26,489 bases of DNA from a virus: the IMG/VR virus record IMGVR_UViG_3300027754_000368, positions 1 through 26,489 of that record, one strand, 5' to 3'. The position numbers were made by a program, and so were the translations under genes. The notes beneath the pieces are model-generated. The model was not told the DNA's origin, made no database searches, and saw only the letters and a list, made by a program, of their open reading frames with translations. Positions 7,168 to 13,064 of the stretch are shown piece after piece. Position 1 is the first letter of the stretch. Each line of letters begins with the position of its first letter.

Positions 7168-7456
7168 GAGTACCATCTCTCCTTCTTCGTCGTGTCTCGT
7201 TGCGTCGCTCGACTGTTGTCAGTCCGCCCCACACGCCGACAGAATCGTTCTTGATAGCAAAGTCTAGACACTTTTCGCGGACCACGCAGATGTCGCAAAG
7301 TTTCTTCGCTTCACGCACCGCATGTAAATATCTTTCGTGGAAGAAGATGTCTGTTCCTTCGCCACGACAAGTTCCGTATTGTTGCCAATCTGGTCGGAGT
7401 AATTCGAAGACGTTCTTCGACTCCGACCAGACGTCAATGATTCTGTTTTCGCTCAT
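7082..7456 (-). CDS. whiB: WhiB-family iron-sulfur transcriptional regulator
   Basis: This 124-residue protein has the four conserved cysteines of WhiB proteins (residues 30, 54, 57 and 63; LCDIC spacing C-x2-C-x5-C), which bind a [4Fe-4S] cluster. The family turn VGVWGGLT follows at 73-80, with a basic RRRRRD stretch behind it. WhiB proteins act with the primary sigma factor in Actinobacteria. Phage copies such as that of mycobacteriophage TM4 are known to interfere with host WhiB function and superinfection. The start overlaps the preceding stop (TGATG). The C-terminal tail of about 25 residues (ending PRPRPPKG) overlaps the resolvase-like gene and lies beyond the conserved domain. Confidence 0.93.
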   Translation of the reverse strand: MSENRIIDVWSESKNVFELLRPDWQQYGTCRGEGTDIFFHERYLHAVREAKKLCDICVVREKCLDFAIKNDSVGVWGGLTTVERRNETRRRRRDGTHVKSATKKRYARRIAGGEVLPRPRPPKG

Positions 7457-7638
7457 CAGTTAATTTGGCGTATCCATTTAGATACTTTGATCATCACCGC
7501 AAAGTTGATTGCCGCATAGATTGCGATCTGTGTTGTTGATGCCGGTGATTCTTCTGGGAGTCGTGGCATGCAAAGAAGCATGACCCAACCCGCCAAGATG
7601 AACGCCAATGTGAACTTGATTTTTTCTTTGTTACTCAT
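7456..7638 (-). CDS. Small membrane protein, 60 aa, two TM segments
   Basis: The protein starts MSNKEKIKFTLAFILAGWVM and has two hydrophobic segments, at about residues 8-26 and 38-52, joined by a short polar loop (PRLPEESPASTT). The end is basic (KVSKWIRQIN). AGGAGG lies seven bases before the ATG. It sits between the endolysin gene and whiB. A holin or other lysis accessory is possible from size and topology, but nothing distinguishes it from a general small membrane protein. Confidence 0.65.
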   Translation of the reverse strand: MSNKEKIKFTLAFILAGWVMLLCMPRLPEESPASTTQIAIYAAINFAVMIKVSKWIRQIN

Positions 7639-7651
7639 TTGTCCTCCTAGT

Positions 7652-7670
7652 TGATACTTCGCCTGTATCA
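7652..7670 (-). other. Short stem-loop between endolysin and small membrane protein gene
   Basis: TGATAC (7652-7657) and GTATCA (7665-7670) form a perfect 6-bp stem with a seven-base loop on the minus-strand transcript, just after the endolysin stop. No T-tract follows. TATAAC lies just upstream on the minus strand, but no good -35 partner was found. It may be a weak processing or termination element. Confidence 0.35.
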
Positions 7671-7681
7671 GTTATAGGACA

Positions 7682-8245
7682 TTAGGGCATGGATGTGGTG
7701 GATACCTTGCAGACCGTCCAGTTGCAAGGGTTCCAAGGCTCAAAGCCTGACATGCGGTACAGAACCAGCCCAGCCTGAAGATTCGTGTAGGCGTCCAATA
7801 GTGGTGCTTGGGTGCAGATGTTTAGTTCACGGCAAACCGCAGCCCACTTGTTTCTTTTCGTGTCGTAGTTGACGCCATTAATTTGAAGGAGTCCTGTATC
7901 TGACCTGTGATTCCATTCGCTGACGCCTGTCACGTTGCAGTCTTCGTCAACCTTGTCTCCACCGCGACGGTTTGGGCAACCGCCTGATTCGCGTAGGACG
8001 ATCTGGGTGAGCTGGTCAATGCTGTGGTCTGGCCATCCTGCCTGCTTGGCAAGGGACGGAAGCCAGGAGACATCGCCGTGACGGAACCTGATCGGCTTGG
8101 GTAGGTCAAGCCTGTCAGGTTGCCAGAGTGGCTGTAATGCTTCGACATCGCTTCTGGTGACGTCTGGTGCGTATGCGGCGTGGGCTATGCCAAGGCTCAT
8201 GGTGAGTGTTGCGACTGTTGCCATGATTGCGGAGAGTATGCGCAT
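7682..8245 (-). CDS. Secreted lytic transglycosylase/lysozyme-like endolysin
   Basis: This 187-residue protein starts at the ATG at 8245, chosen because GAAAGGACC lies just ahead and because it begins a clear Sec signal peptide (MRILSAIMATVATLTMSLGI, with AHA before the likely cut near residue 24). The mature part has IVLRESGG with candidate catalytic Glu86 and SDTGLLQING (115-124), the signature of SLT/lysozyme-like muramidases. Six cysteines suit an exported, disulfide-bonded enzyme. It would cleave host peptidoglycan at lysis, reaching it through the Sec system rather than only through a holin. A hairpin with an anti-SD loop lies 29 bases upstream. Confidence 0.85.
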   Translation of the reverse strand: MRILSAIMATVATLTMSLGIAHAAYAPDVTRSDVEALQPLWQPDRLDLPKPIRFRHGDVSWLPSLAKQAGWPDHSIDQLTQIVLRESGGCPNRRGGDKVDEDCNVTGVSEWNHRSDTGLLQINGVNYDTKRNKWAAVCRELNICTQAPLLDAYTNLQAGLVLYRMSGFEPWNPCNWTVCKVSTTSMP

Positions 8246-8274
8246 CGTGGTCCTTTCGTAAGTGCAGAGGGTAA

Positions 8275-8304
8275 CGCAACTCAGAAGGAGGTGACTGAGT
8301 TGCG
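8275..8304 (-). promoter_or_regulatory. Hairpin with anti-Shine-Dalgarno loop upstream of the endolysin gene
   Basis: CGCAACTCAG (8275-8284) and CTGAGTTGCG (8295-8304) are perfect 10-bp complements enclosing a 10-base loop. On the transcribed minus strand the loop reads UCACCUCCUU, identical to the conserved 3' tail of bacterial 16S rRNA. The hairpin ends 29 bases before the endolysin ATG. No T-tract follows on either strand, so it is not an intrinsic terminator. Pairing of the UCCUU part of the loop with the endolysin's own AAGGA is possible. Confidence 0.7.
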
Positions 8305-8372
8305 GTGACACTCAACCCTAGTGGGGAGGACACAAGGCAACCTTAGCCGATGGGCTTTGATTTTCGCTAGTT

Positions 8373-8636
8373 TTAGCGGTCTGGAGTATTTATTTCTAGA
8401 TCCATCAACACTTTGATGCTGACAACCATCTTCACAGGAATGTGCAGAACGTGGTCAATGGCATCTTCGTTGCGTGATTGGTAGACGGTGACGTGTTCAG
8501 GTTTGCCACCATCGGATGTGGAGAGCAGGAAGCCGACTGTGTTGACGACCGCTGGTTCGGTGTCGAGGCTGCTGATCGGTATCCATGATTCGGATCCGCT
8601 GTGCGCGTCATGCCAGATGACAAGTACGGCGGTCAC
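8373..8636 (-). CDS. Phage hypothetical protein, 87 aa, between lysis genes
   Basis: The start is a GTG at 8636 overlapping the preceding stop (GTGA). The protein reads MTAVLVIWHDAHSGSESWIP, then DTEPAVVNTVGFLLS, then DHVLHIPVKMVVSIKVL. This pattern (V-x-W-x-D-A-H-S, W or I at the next strand, a D-H-V-L-x-I-P strand) recurs as a small uncharacterised phage protein of beta-rich, SH3-like appearance, by my recollection of the family. No catalytic motif is visible. Confidence 0.65.
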   Translation of the reverse strand: MTAVLVIWHDAHSGSESWIPISSLDTEPAVVNTVGFLLSTSDGGKPEHVTVYQSRNEDAIDHVLHIPVKMVVSIKVLMDLEINTPDR

Positions 8637-8899
8637 TTCTTCTTGCGTGTCGCAACCTGCTTGACCTTTAGGTCTTTGCGTGGCTCCTTGGTTGATGTGT
8701 TGACATGCCAGTCAAGATGGCTGGTGAGTTTCGCAGATGTTTTGCCGACCATGTCAATCACGGTGTCGAGTCTCTTCTGGACGATGGCGTGGTCGGTTCG
8801 GTTTTCGTTGGCGAGGTTGCGCATTTGGATGATTGCGACGGCGATTCCGCCGAGTGCTGCAACTACTGCGGCGAAGACAACAGCGAGTCCAGCGTCCAT
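8633..8899 (-). CDS. Holin-like single-TM protein (DUF2746-like)
   Basis: The likely start is the ATG at 8899 (MDAGLAVVFAAVVAALGGIA), one base after the M15 peptidase stop. A longer in-frame start at 9073 would run through the peptidase gene and is rejected. Residues 1-24 form one membrane segment. A polar helix follows (NRTDHAIVQKRLDTVIDMVG), then SHLDWH and a Lys/Arg-rich tail (KQVATRKKK). This layout matches the DUF2746 type of small actinophage membrane protein encoded beside endolysins and often proposed as a holin. The holin role is inferred from topology and position. Confidence 0.7.
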   Translation of the reverse strand: MDAGLAVVFAAVVAALGGIAVAIIQMRNLANENRTDHAIVQKRLDTVIDMVGKTSAKLTSHLDWHVNTSTKEPRKDLKVKQVATRKKK

Positions 8900-8900
8900 G

Positions 8901-9452
8901 TCACACGACCTTCTTGCGGTCAAGCCATGCTTGGACAGCTGGTGGGACGTTGTCACCTGCTGTGTAGCGCAGATGCCATGGTTCTTCTGGTACGACTTCC
9001 CACGAGAACCCAAAGTCAAGTGCGTTGGCAAGCATCCATTCGAAGCGTGGACCTGACGCCGACCAGATGTCAACTGCGATGCCGAGGTTGTGTTGAGATG
9101 TACCTGGTGCTGCGAGTGATGCCATGGTCGGTGACTTCTTGTACCACTTCACACCTTCCCAAGTTCGTGTTGATGCGCCTTCAAGCGGTGACTTCTGGTA
9201 TCGCTGCAAGAACACTGTGGTCTGCATGGCAAGTGTGCGGTAGGTGTCGCCTGCCGAGGTTGGTTTGAATGGTTTGATTCCGTCAGCGAGTGCTTTGTCG
9301 CGCATCGCATGATAGGCGTCGGCTGCTCGCCAATGAAGTTTGCCTTCAGGTTGGACGTCGCGGAGCAGATGCGCAGGCACCTCACCAGGCTTGACGCCTT
9401 TGAGATCTGCCGGCAAAGTGACCTTGACTATCGGCCAGTTTTTTGCGTTCAC
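8901..9452 (-). CDS. M15-family (VanY-like) peptidoglycan peptidase, endolysin
   Basis: This 183-residue protein contains the zinc-site motifs of M15 peptidases: SQHNLGIAVDIW (119-130, ligands His121 and Asp128) and EEPWHLRY (156-163, catalytic Glu157 and ligand His160). Members cut D-Ala-D-Ala or L-Ala-D-Glu bonds in peptidoglycan. There is no signal peptide, so export would depend on a holin, unlike the lysozyme-like enzyme two genes downstream. The start overlaps the preceding gene's stop by four bases. Two wall hydrolases of different bond specificity in one lysis region suggests a composite lysis strategy. Confidence 0.9.
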   Translation of the reverse strand: MNAKNWPIVKVTLPADLKGVKPGEVPAHLLRDVQPEGKLHWRAADAYHAMRDKALADGIKPFKPTSAGDTYRTLAMQTTVFLQRYQKSPLEGASTRTWEGVKWYKKSPTMASLAAPGTSQHNLGIAVDIWSASGPRFEWMLANALDFGFSWEVVPEEPWHLRYTAGDNVPPAVQAWLDRKKVV

Positions 9453-9724
9453 TTCTTCTTCTTACCGTTGCTCGATCCGAACGCATCTTTGATCTCGTCC
9501 GCTGTCAACGCACCGTCAACCGATGCGGCTGCGAGCTTCTGCACAACTGCGATGACCGACATCGCTCCAGCCATGATCGCCGACTTTGCGACAGACACAC
9601 CGATGACTGCGCCTGTGGTGATTGCTGGGAGTGCTGTCGAGAGGAACAGACTGAACAGTCTTTGTCCGAGGTCAAAGAATCTTGCAGCAGTTGCGTTTGG
9701 TTTAATCTTCATGTCCTGATCCAT
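9449..9724 (-). CDS. Small membrane protein, holin candidate, 91 aa
   Basis: The protein begins MDQDMKIKPNATAARFFDLG, with GGAG and six bases of spacing before the ATG. Hydrophobic stretches at about residues 24-46 and 48-64 (FSLFLSTALPAITTGAVIGV, SAIMAGAMSVIAVVQ) suggest two membrane helices. The C-terminus is polar and ends GKKKK. It sits directly upstream of the M15 peptidase with a four-base overlap, the usual place for a holin. It overlaps the preceding two-TM gene by 23 bases. Confidence 0.65.
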   Translation of the reverse strand: MDQDMKIKPNATAARFFDLGQRLFSLFLSTALPAITTGAVIGVSVAKSAIMAGAMSVIAVVQKLAAASVDGALTADEIKDAFGSSNGKKKK

Positions 9725-9890
9725 CTTTTTCTCCTTTGGTCAATACTCCTGCCAAGTGTAGTGCGAGGGACAGGAACGTGAATATCAATGCCCATGTCTG
9801 AACTGACCCTGAAAGGGTCATGATGGTTATGGCTGATGCACCCAGCGTGAATCCTAGGGCGAACAGTTCATTGCGTAGTTTGGCAAACAC
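9702..9890 (-). CDS. Small two-TM membrane protein, holin or antiholin candidate
   Basis: The GTG start at 9890 overlaps the preceding TAG stop by one base. The protein (MFAKLRNELFALGFTLGASA onward) has hydrophobic segments at about 8-26 and 31-49, then a charged tail (TKGEKDGSGHED). With the next gene it forms a tandem pair of tiny membrane proteins ahead of the peptidase. Holin/antiholin pairing is a reasonable inference from position, but sequence alone does not separate the two roles. Confidence 0.6.
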   Translation of the reverse strand: MFAKLRNELFALGFTLGASAITIMTLSGSVQTWALIFTFLSLALHLAGVLTKGEKDGSGHED

Positions 9891-11425
9891 TATTTGTCTT
9901 TTCTGCGCAGGCTTGCTCCGACTGCTACAAGTGTATTGGATACGGCGATGAGAGTTCTACGCTCGCCGACAGGTATTGTCTGGCCGACCATTTGGAACGA
10001 GTCGAAGAAACCTGCGAACACGTTGATTGTGTCTTGGAATGCTTGCTTGACTTTCGTTGGTGCTTCGTTCAGGACTGCGACCAGTTCGTCGGCTTGTTCG
10101 GTTGTGAGTTCTTCAACGATGATCTCTTCAAAGATTGCTTCGGCTTGGTCTTGTGTTACCGCAGCCAACACTTCAGGAGTCGACGCGATGCTGACAGCCT
10201 GGTCGGATGTAATTGTCGTGGTCAAGATCTGCTCAATCGCTGCAACAATCTGTGCCGGTGCCGCGTCTTTCAACACTTCAAGAATCTGCTCAACCTTCTC
10301 ATCGGTGATCGGTTCATCTTCAACGATGTCGAGTGTCTCTACGAACGCATCCAGTTCTTCTTCGGTGAACACCTCAGACTCGATGTCAGGTAGCGTTGTG
10401 GTCGATGAACTCTCTACTTCTGGTGGCAATGTTTCTTGGGTATCTGGTTCTTGCAACGGCTGTGATGTTGGCGTGGTTGTTTCGGCGGGCAGAGTTGGAA
10501 CGGATTCAGGAACAGTCGGATCAGGCTCGGGAGGAACGGTTGTAGATGTTTCGGCAATCGTGGTGGATGTTGTGGATTCGGGTTCAGGTGCGACAGTTGT
10601 GGTCGTGGTATCAGGAACTAATACGACGACTGGTTCGCTAGTCGTCGTCGTCTGAGGAGGCGTATATGGTGCAGAAGTTGTGGTCGTTGTTTGAACTGGG
10701 ATGGTCGTCGTTGACGTTGTTGTTGTCGTTTGCGTGGTTGTTGGTGCAAGAGTTGTTGAAGTCGTTGTGGTCGTTTCTTGTGGAAGGGTTGATGTAGATG
10801 AACTGGTTGTTGTCTCAGGCAAAGTTGTTGTGGTTGAAGTGGTGGTGGTCGTAGATGAGGATGTGGTTGTTGAAGATGTTGTTGAAGTTGTCTGCGAGAC
10901 TGCGTTAGTTGTAAACGCGGAGTCTGGAACCATCTCCCAGCCTTGACCGTTAATGTTCCACGCGAGCATCACACAAGTGCCACCGCCGTTCTCGTACATC
11001 CACAATTCGAGCGGCACACTTTCGGCTTCTAGTTCTAATTCACCTGACGTTGTGGCCGAACAACCCTGATCCCACCAAACACCGAACGTGTTGCCATCAA
11101 TCGTTATCTCACCACCGTCATCTGACGCCAACCAGAACTCAATCGTGTTGTGTTCAGGGATTGTGATGTAGCCGGTCATGTGAACCATGAACAGATCGCC
11201 TGTGCAATCCTCGTACGGTTCACCGTCATAGCTGCGATTGATATTGTTCTCGACCTCTGAACCGCAAACAGGATATTCGTCAGTCGACTGAACTGGTGGA
11301 ATCTCGTCAATCGAGTAGTAGTTAGTGACAAGTCCTGGAATCGGATCGGCGCGAACGATTGTCGGCCAGAACGATAGAACGATTGCTGGTAGCGGAATCA
11401 GCCACCTAGTTAGACGGCGACCCAC
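9890..11425 (-). CDS. Secreted PA14-like protein with Thr/Ser-rich mucin-like stalk
   Basis: A 511-residue protein starting at a GTG (11425). A signal peptide (MGRRLTRWLIPLPAIVLSFW, cleavage probable after VRA at 24-26) is followed by a PA14-like beta domain at about 30-173 (YITIPEHNTIEFWLASDDGG, ITIDG, WDQGC, LELWMYENGGG), a fold often used for glycan binding. Residues of about 174-340 are a low-complexity Thr/Ser/Pro stalk. An acidic helical domain follows (about 345-470). The end, TLIAVSNTLVAVGASLRRKDK without its last residues, could be a weak membrane anchor. It may be a host-surface or virion adhesion protein. The Thr/Ser stalk is an obvious glycan acceptor, but glycosylation is inferred. 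Confidence 0.75.
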   Translation of the reverse strand: MGRRLTRWLIPLPAIVLSFWPTIVRADPIPGLVTNYYSIDEIPPVQSTDEYPVCGSEVENNINRSYDGEPYEDCTGDLFMVHMTGYITIPEHNTIEFWLASDDGGEITIDGNTFGVWWDQGCSATTSGELELEAESVPLELWMYENGGGTCVMLAWNINGQGWEMVPDSAFTTNAVSQTTSTTSSTTTSSSTTTTTSTTTTLPETTTSSSTSTLPQETTTTTSTTLAPTTTQTTTTTSTTTIPVQTTTTTSAPYTPPQTTTTSEPVVVLVPDTTTTTVAPEPESTTSTTIAETSTTVPPEPDPTVPESVPTLPAETTTPTSQPLQEPDTQETLPPEVESSSTTTLPDIESEVFTEEELDAFVETLDIVEDEPITDEKVEQILEVLKDAAPAQIVAAIEQILTTTITSDQAVSIASTPEVLAAVTQDQAEAIFEEIIVEELTTEQADELVAVLNEAPTKVKQAFQDTINVFAGFFDSFQMVGQTIPVGERRTLIAVSNTLVAVGASLRRKDK

Positions 11426-11766
11426 TCAAGTTCTTCTTCGTTCCAGTAATAGTCGCCTTCAGGTTTTGGTGTTGGTGGTTGCCAATCGTGATTGCTGTCA
11501 AGAGTCCACGAAGAATACGGTTGTGGTGCTACGAACACATCAGCATCAGATAAATATGTAAACCCAACGCCACAAAATTGTTTGCGAAAGTTGTTGTTGA
11601 ACGAAGTTTGTTTCCACACGCCAGCAAGTTTTAGAGTGTCAGCAATAAACGCTTGACCAAGTGCTTCTGTTTCGGGAAAATTAGATGTCGGTTCACCACA
11701 AACATCGTTACTTAAAACAATAACTTGTGTAACAACATCATTTTCTATCTTTGCGAAGTGTGCCAT
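11410..11766 (-). CDS. Tail-fibre-associated phage protein, 118 aa
   Basis: The start MAHFAKIENDVVTQVIVLSN at 11766 overlaps the previous stop by one base (TAATG), so the longer frame from 11781 is not used. The pattern MAHFAK..., VIVLSND, a TSFNNNFRKQFCGVGFTY stretch and DVFVAPQPYSSWTLD belongs to a small protein common near tail-fibre genes in aquatic phages, with unknown role (assembly factor or fibre tip). Hand counting 11521-11820 gives about 39 percent GC, well below the flanking tail genes, which suggests the gene and its upstream edge have a different history. Confidence 0.7.
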   Translation of the reverse strand: MAHFAKIENDVVTQVIVLSNDVCGEPTSNFPETEALGQAFIADTLKLAGVWKQTSFNNNFRKQFCGVGFTYLSDADVFVAPQPYSSWTLDSNHDWQPPTPKPEGDYYWNEEELEWVAV

Positions 11767-12845
11767 TAGAGACTCGCCCACGCAATCGTTCCACTTGCAT
11801 TAAATGTATAAATTTTGTAACCGCCTGATGTGACTTGAGTGCCAACAGTCAAAGTGCTTGCACTTGCAACAGAATCTAAAGTTCTTATAATCACAACACC
11901 GCTACCGCCAGCAGCACCGTTACCATTTTGACCTGCGCCTTGGTCGTTACCACGACCACCGCCACCGCCACCCGTGTTCGCTGTTCCAGCAGTCGGAGCT
12001 GTGTTGCCAACTGAGCCAGCACCGCCACCGCCATTTCCGCCAGCGCCAGCCGTGCTTGCACGAGAAGAACCGCCACCGCCACCAGCACGAAAAGTTGATG
12101 AACCAGATATTGACGATGCCACACCCACACCACCGCTTCCTGCAACTGTGCTTGCACCAGTTCCACCAACCGCACCAGCACCGCCACCGCCACCTGTAGC
12201 CTGTTCACTAATACCATTCCCACCGCTAAAACCTTGAGCATAAGTTCCTGCACCTATAGTGCCGTTTGCGCCACCACAGCCACCACCAGAACCACCAGCA
12301 ACACCACTTGCATCAGCGCCAGCAGTAGTGCCGTAACCGCCACCACCACCACCAGTCGCAGTAACAGTTTGAATGTTTGACCCAGCAATAGAACTAGCAA
12401 CACCCGAAGAACCTTTTGCAGCATTTACACCACCAGCACCGCCAGCACCAATCGTAATTGTGTAAGTAACACCAGCCGAAATTGTTGGAGATGGATCAGC
12501 AACAGCACTACCACCTGAATTTGCACCGATAACTGATGTTCGGTATCCGCCAGCACCGCCACCACCACCTTCGTCAGCACCGCCACCAGCACCGCCAGCA
12601 ATAACCAAATACTCTAAATTAACTGTAGATGCACCACCCACACTCGCCCATGTTGAGCCGTTGAATACTTGTAAACCTGTCGCAGTCGAGTAGGCGACCA
12701 TGCCTGTTGACGGAGATGGTACTGCGGATGATCGTGCTGCTGTGCCGGAGTAAACCTGCACGGCTTGATCCATCAAATATGTTTGCACATTGGTCGAAGT
12801 GAGGACTTCACCAGATGCGAATGTTCTATATCCTGCGCCAGCCAT
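11766..12845 (-). CDS. Glycine-rich tail fibre / receptor-binding protein
   Basis: This 359-residue protein has two parts. Residues 1-69 (MAGAGYRTFASGEVLTSTNV onward, ending GLQVFNGSTW) repeat the neighbouring 69-residue gene and look like a virion-attachment domain. After NLEYLVIAGGAGGG, the rest is dominated by glycine runs (GGGGGAGG, TGGGGGG, and others), followed by GGSGVVIIRTLDS and a final beta segment YKIYTFNASGTIAW. Glycine-rich motifs of this kind form the receptor-binding tips of some phage adhesins by packed polyglycine helices. The exact receptor cannot be inferred. Only two bases separate it from the duplicate domain gene. Confidence 0.8.
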   Translation of the reverse strand: MAGAGYRTFASGEVLTSTNVQTYLMDQAVQVYSGTAARSSAVPSPSTGMVAYSTATGLQVFNGSTWASVGGASTVNLEYLVIAGGAGGGADEGGGGGAGGYRTSVIGANSGGSAVADPSPTISAGVTYTITIGAGGAGGVNAAKGSSGVASSIAGSNIQTVTATGGGGGGYGTTAGADASGVAGGSGGGCGGANGTIGAGTYAQGFSGGNGISEQATGGGGGAGAVGGTGASTVAGSGGVGVASSISGSSTFRAGGGGGSSRASTAGAGGNGGGGAGSVGNTAPTAGTANTGGGGGGRGNDQGAGQNGNGAAGGSGVVIIRTLDSVASASTLTVGTQVTSGGYKIYTFNASGTIAWASL

Positions 12846-12847
12846 GT

Positions 12848-13057
12848 CTATACATTAACCCATGTTGAGCCGTTAAAAACTTGCAAACCTGTAGCAGTTG
12901 AATACGCAACCATGCCAGTCGAAGGTGACGGTATTGCTGATGCTCGTGCTGCGGTACCTGCGAAGACTTTGACCATCTGATCCATGAGGTACGTCTGAAC
13001 ATTATTCGAAGTCAATACTTCGCCCGATGCAAATGTTCGATATCCAGCTCCAGCCAT
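12848..13057 (-). CDS. Stand-alone duplicate of the fibre N-terminal domain, 69 aa
   Basis: The protein matches residues 1-69 of the following glycine-rich fibre at 60 of 69 positions (both begin MAGAGYRTFASGEVLTS). It stops after the NGSTWVNV end of the domain with no fibre tip. The DNA differs at many synonymous third positions, so both copies appear to have been kept as proteins for some time rather than arising as a recent assembly duplicate. It could be a short fibre, a plug on vacant attachment sites, or a relic of a lost fibre. Confidence 0.75.
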   Translation of the reverse strand: MAGAGYRTFASGEVLTSNNVQTYLMDQMVKVFAGTAARASAIPSPSTGMVAYSTATGLQVFNGSTWVNV

Positions 13058-13064
13058 AATGCTC

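Noticed and set aside
8275-8304. Intrinsic transcription terminator
   Set aside because: No T-tract follows the stem on either strand, and the loop match to the 16S tail is a better explanation to test.
8246-8311. N-terminal extension of the endolysin to 8311
   Set aside because: It would pass through the anti-SD hairpin and put 22 residues before a good signal peptide. The ATG at 8245 has a proper ribosome site and begins the signal sequence.
8900-9073. N-terminal extension of the holin-like gene to 9073
   Set aside because: It runs out of frame through the conserved M15 active-site region. The ATG at 8899 starts directly after the peptidase stop and begins the membrane segment.
9894-10655. 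253-codon plus-strand open frame rich in Val and Ser
   Set aside because: It is the mirror of the Thr/Ser-rich stretch and C-terminal part of the secreted PA14-like protein. Its runs of valine are the complement of Thr codons, and no ribosome site or family pattern supports it.
11974-12237. Plus-strand Pro/Ala-rich frame
   Set aside because: It is a shadow of the glycine-rich fibre (GGN codons read in reverse as proline and alanine codons).
11766-13057. Diversity-generating retroelement around the fibre
   Set aside because: There is a repeated domain, but no reverse transcriptase in the window, and the differences between copies are mostly synonymous rather than adenine-directed.
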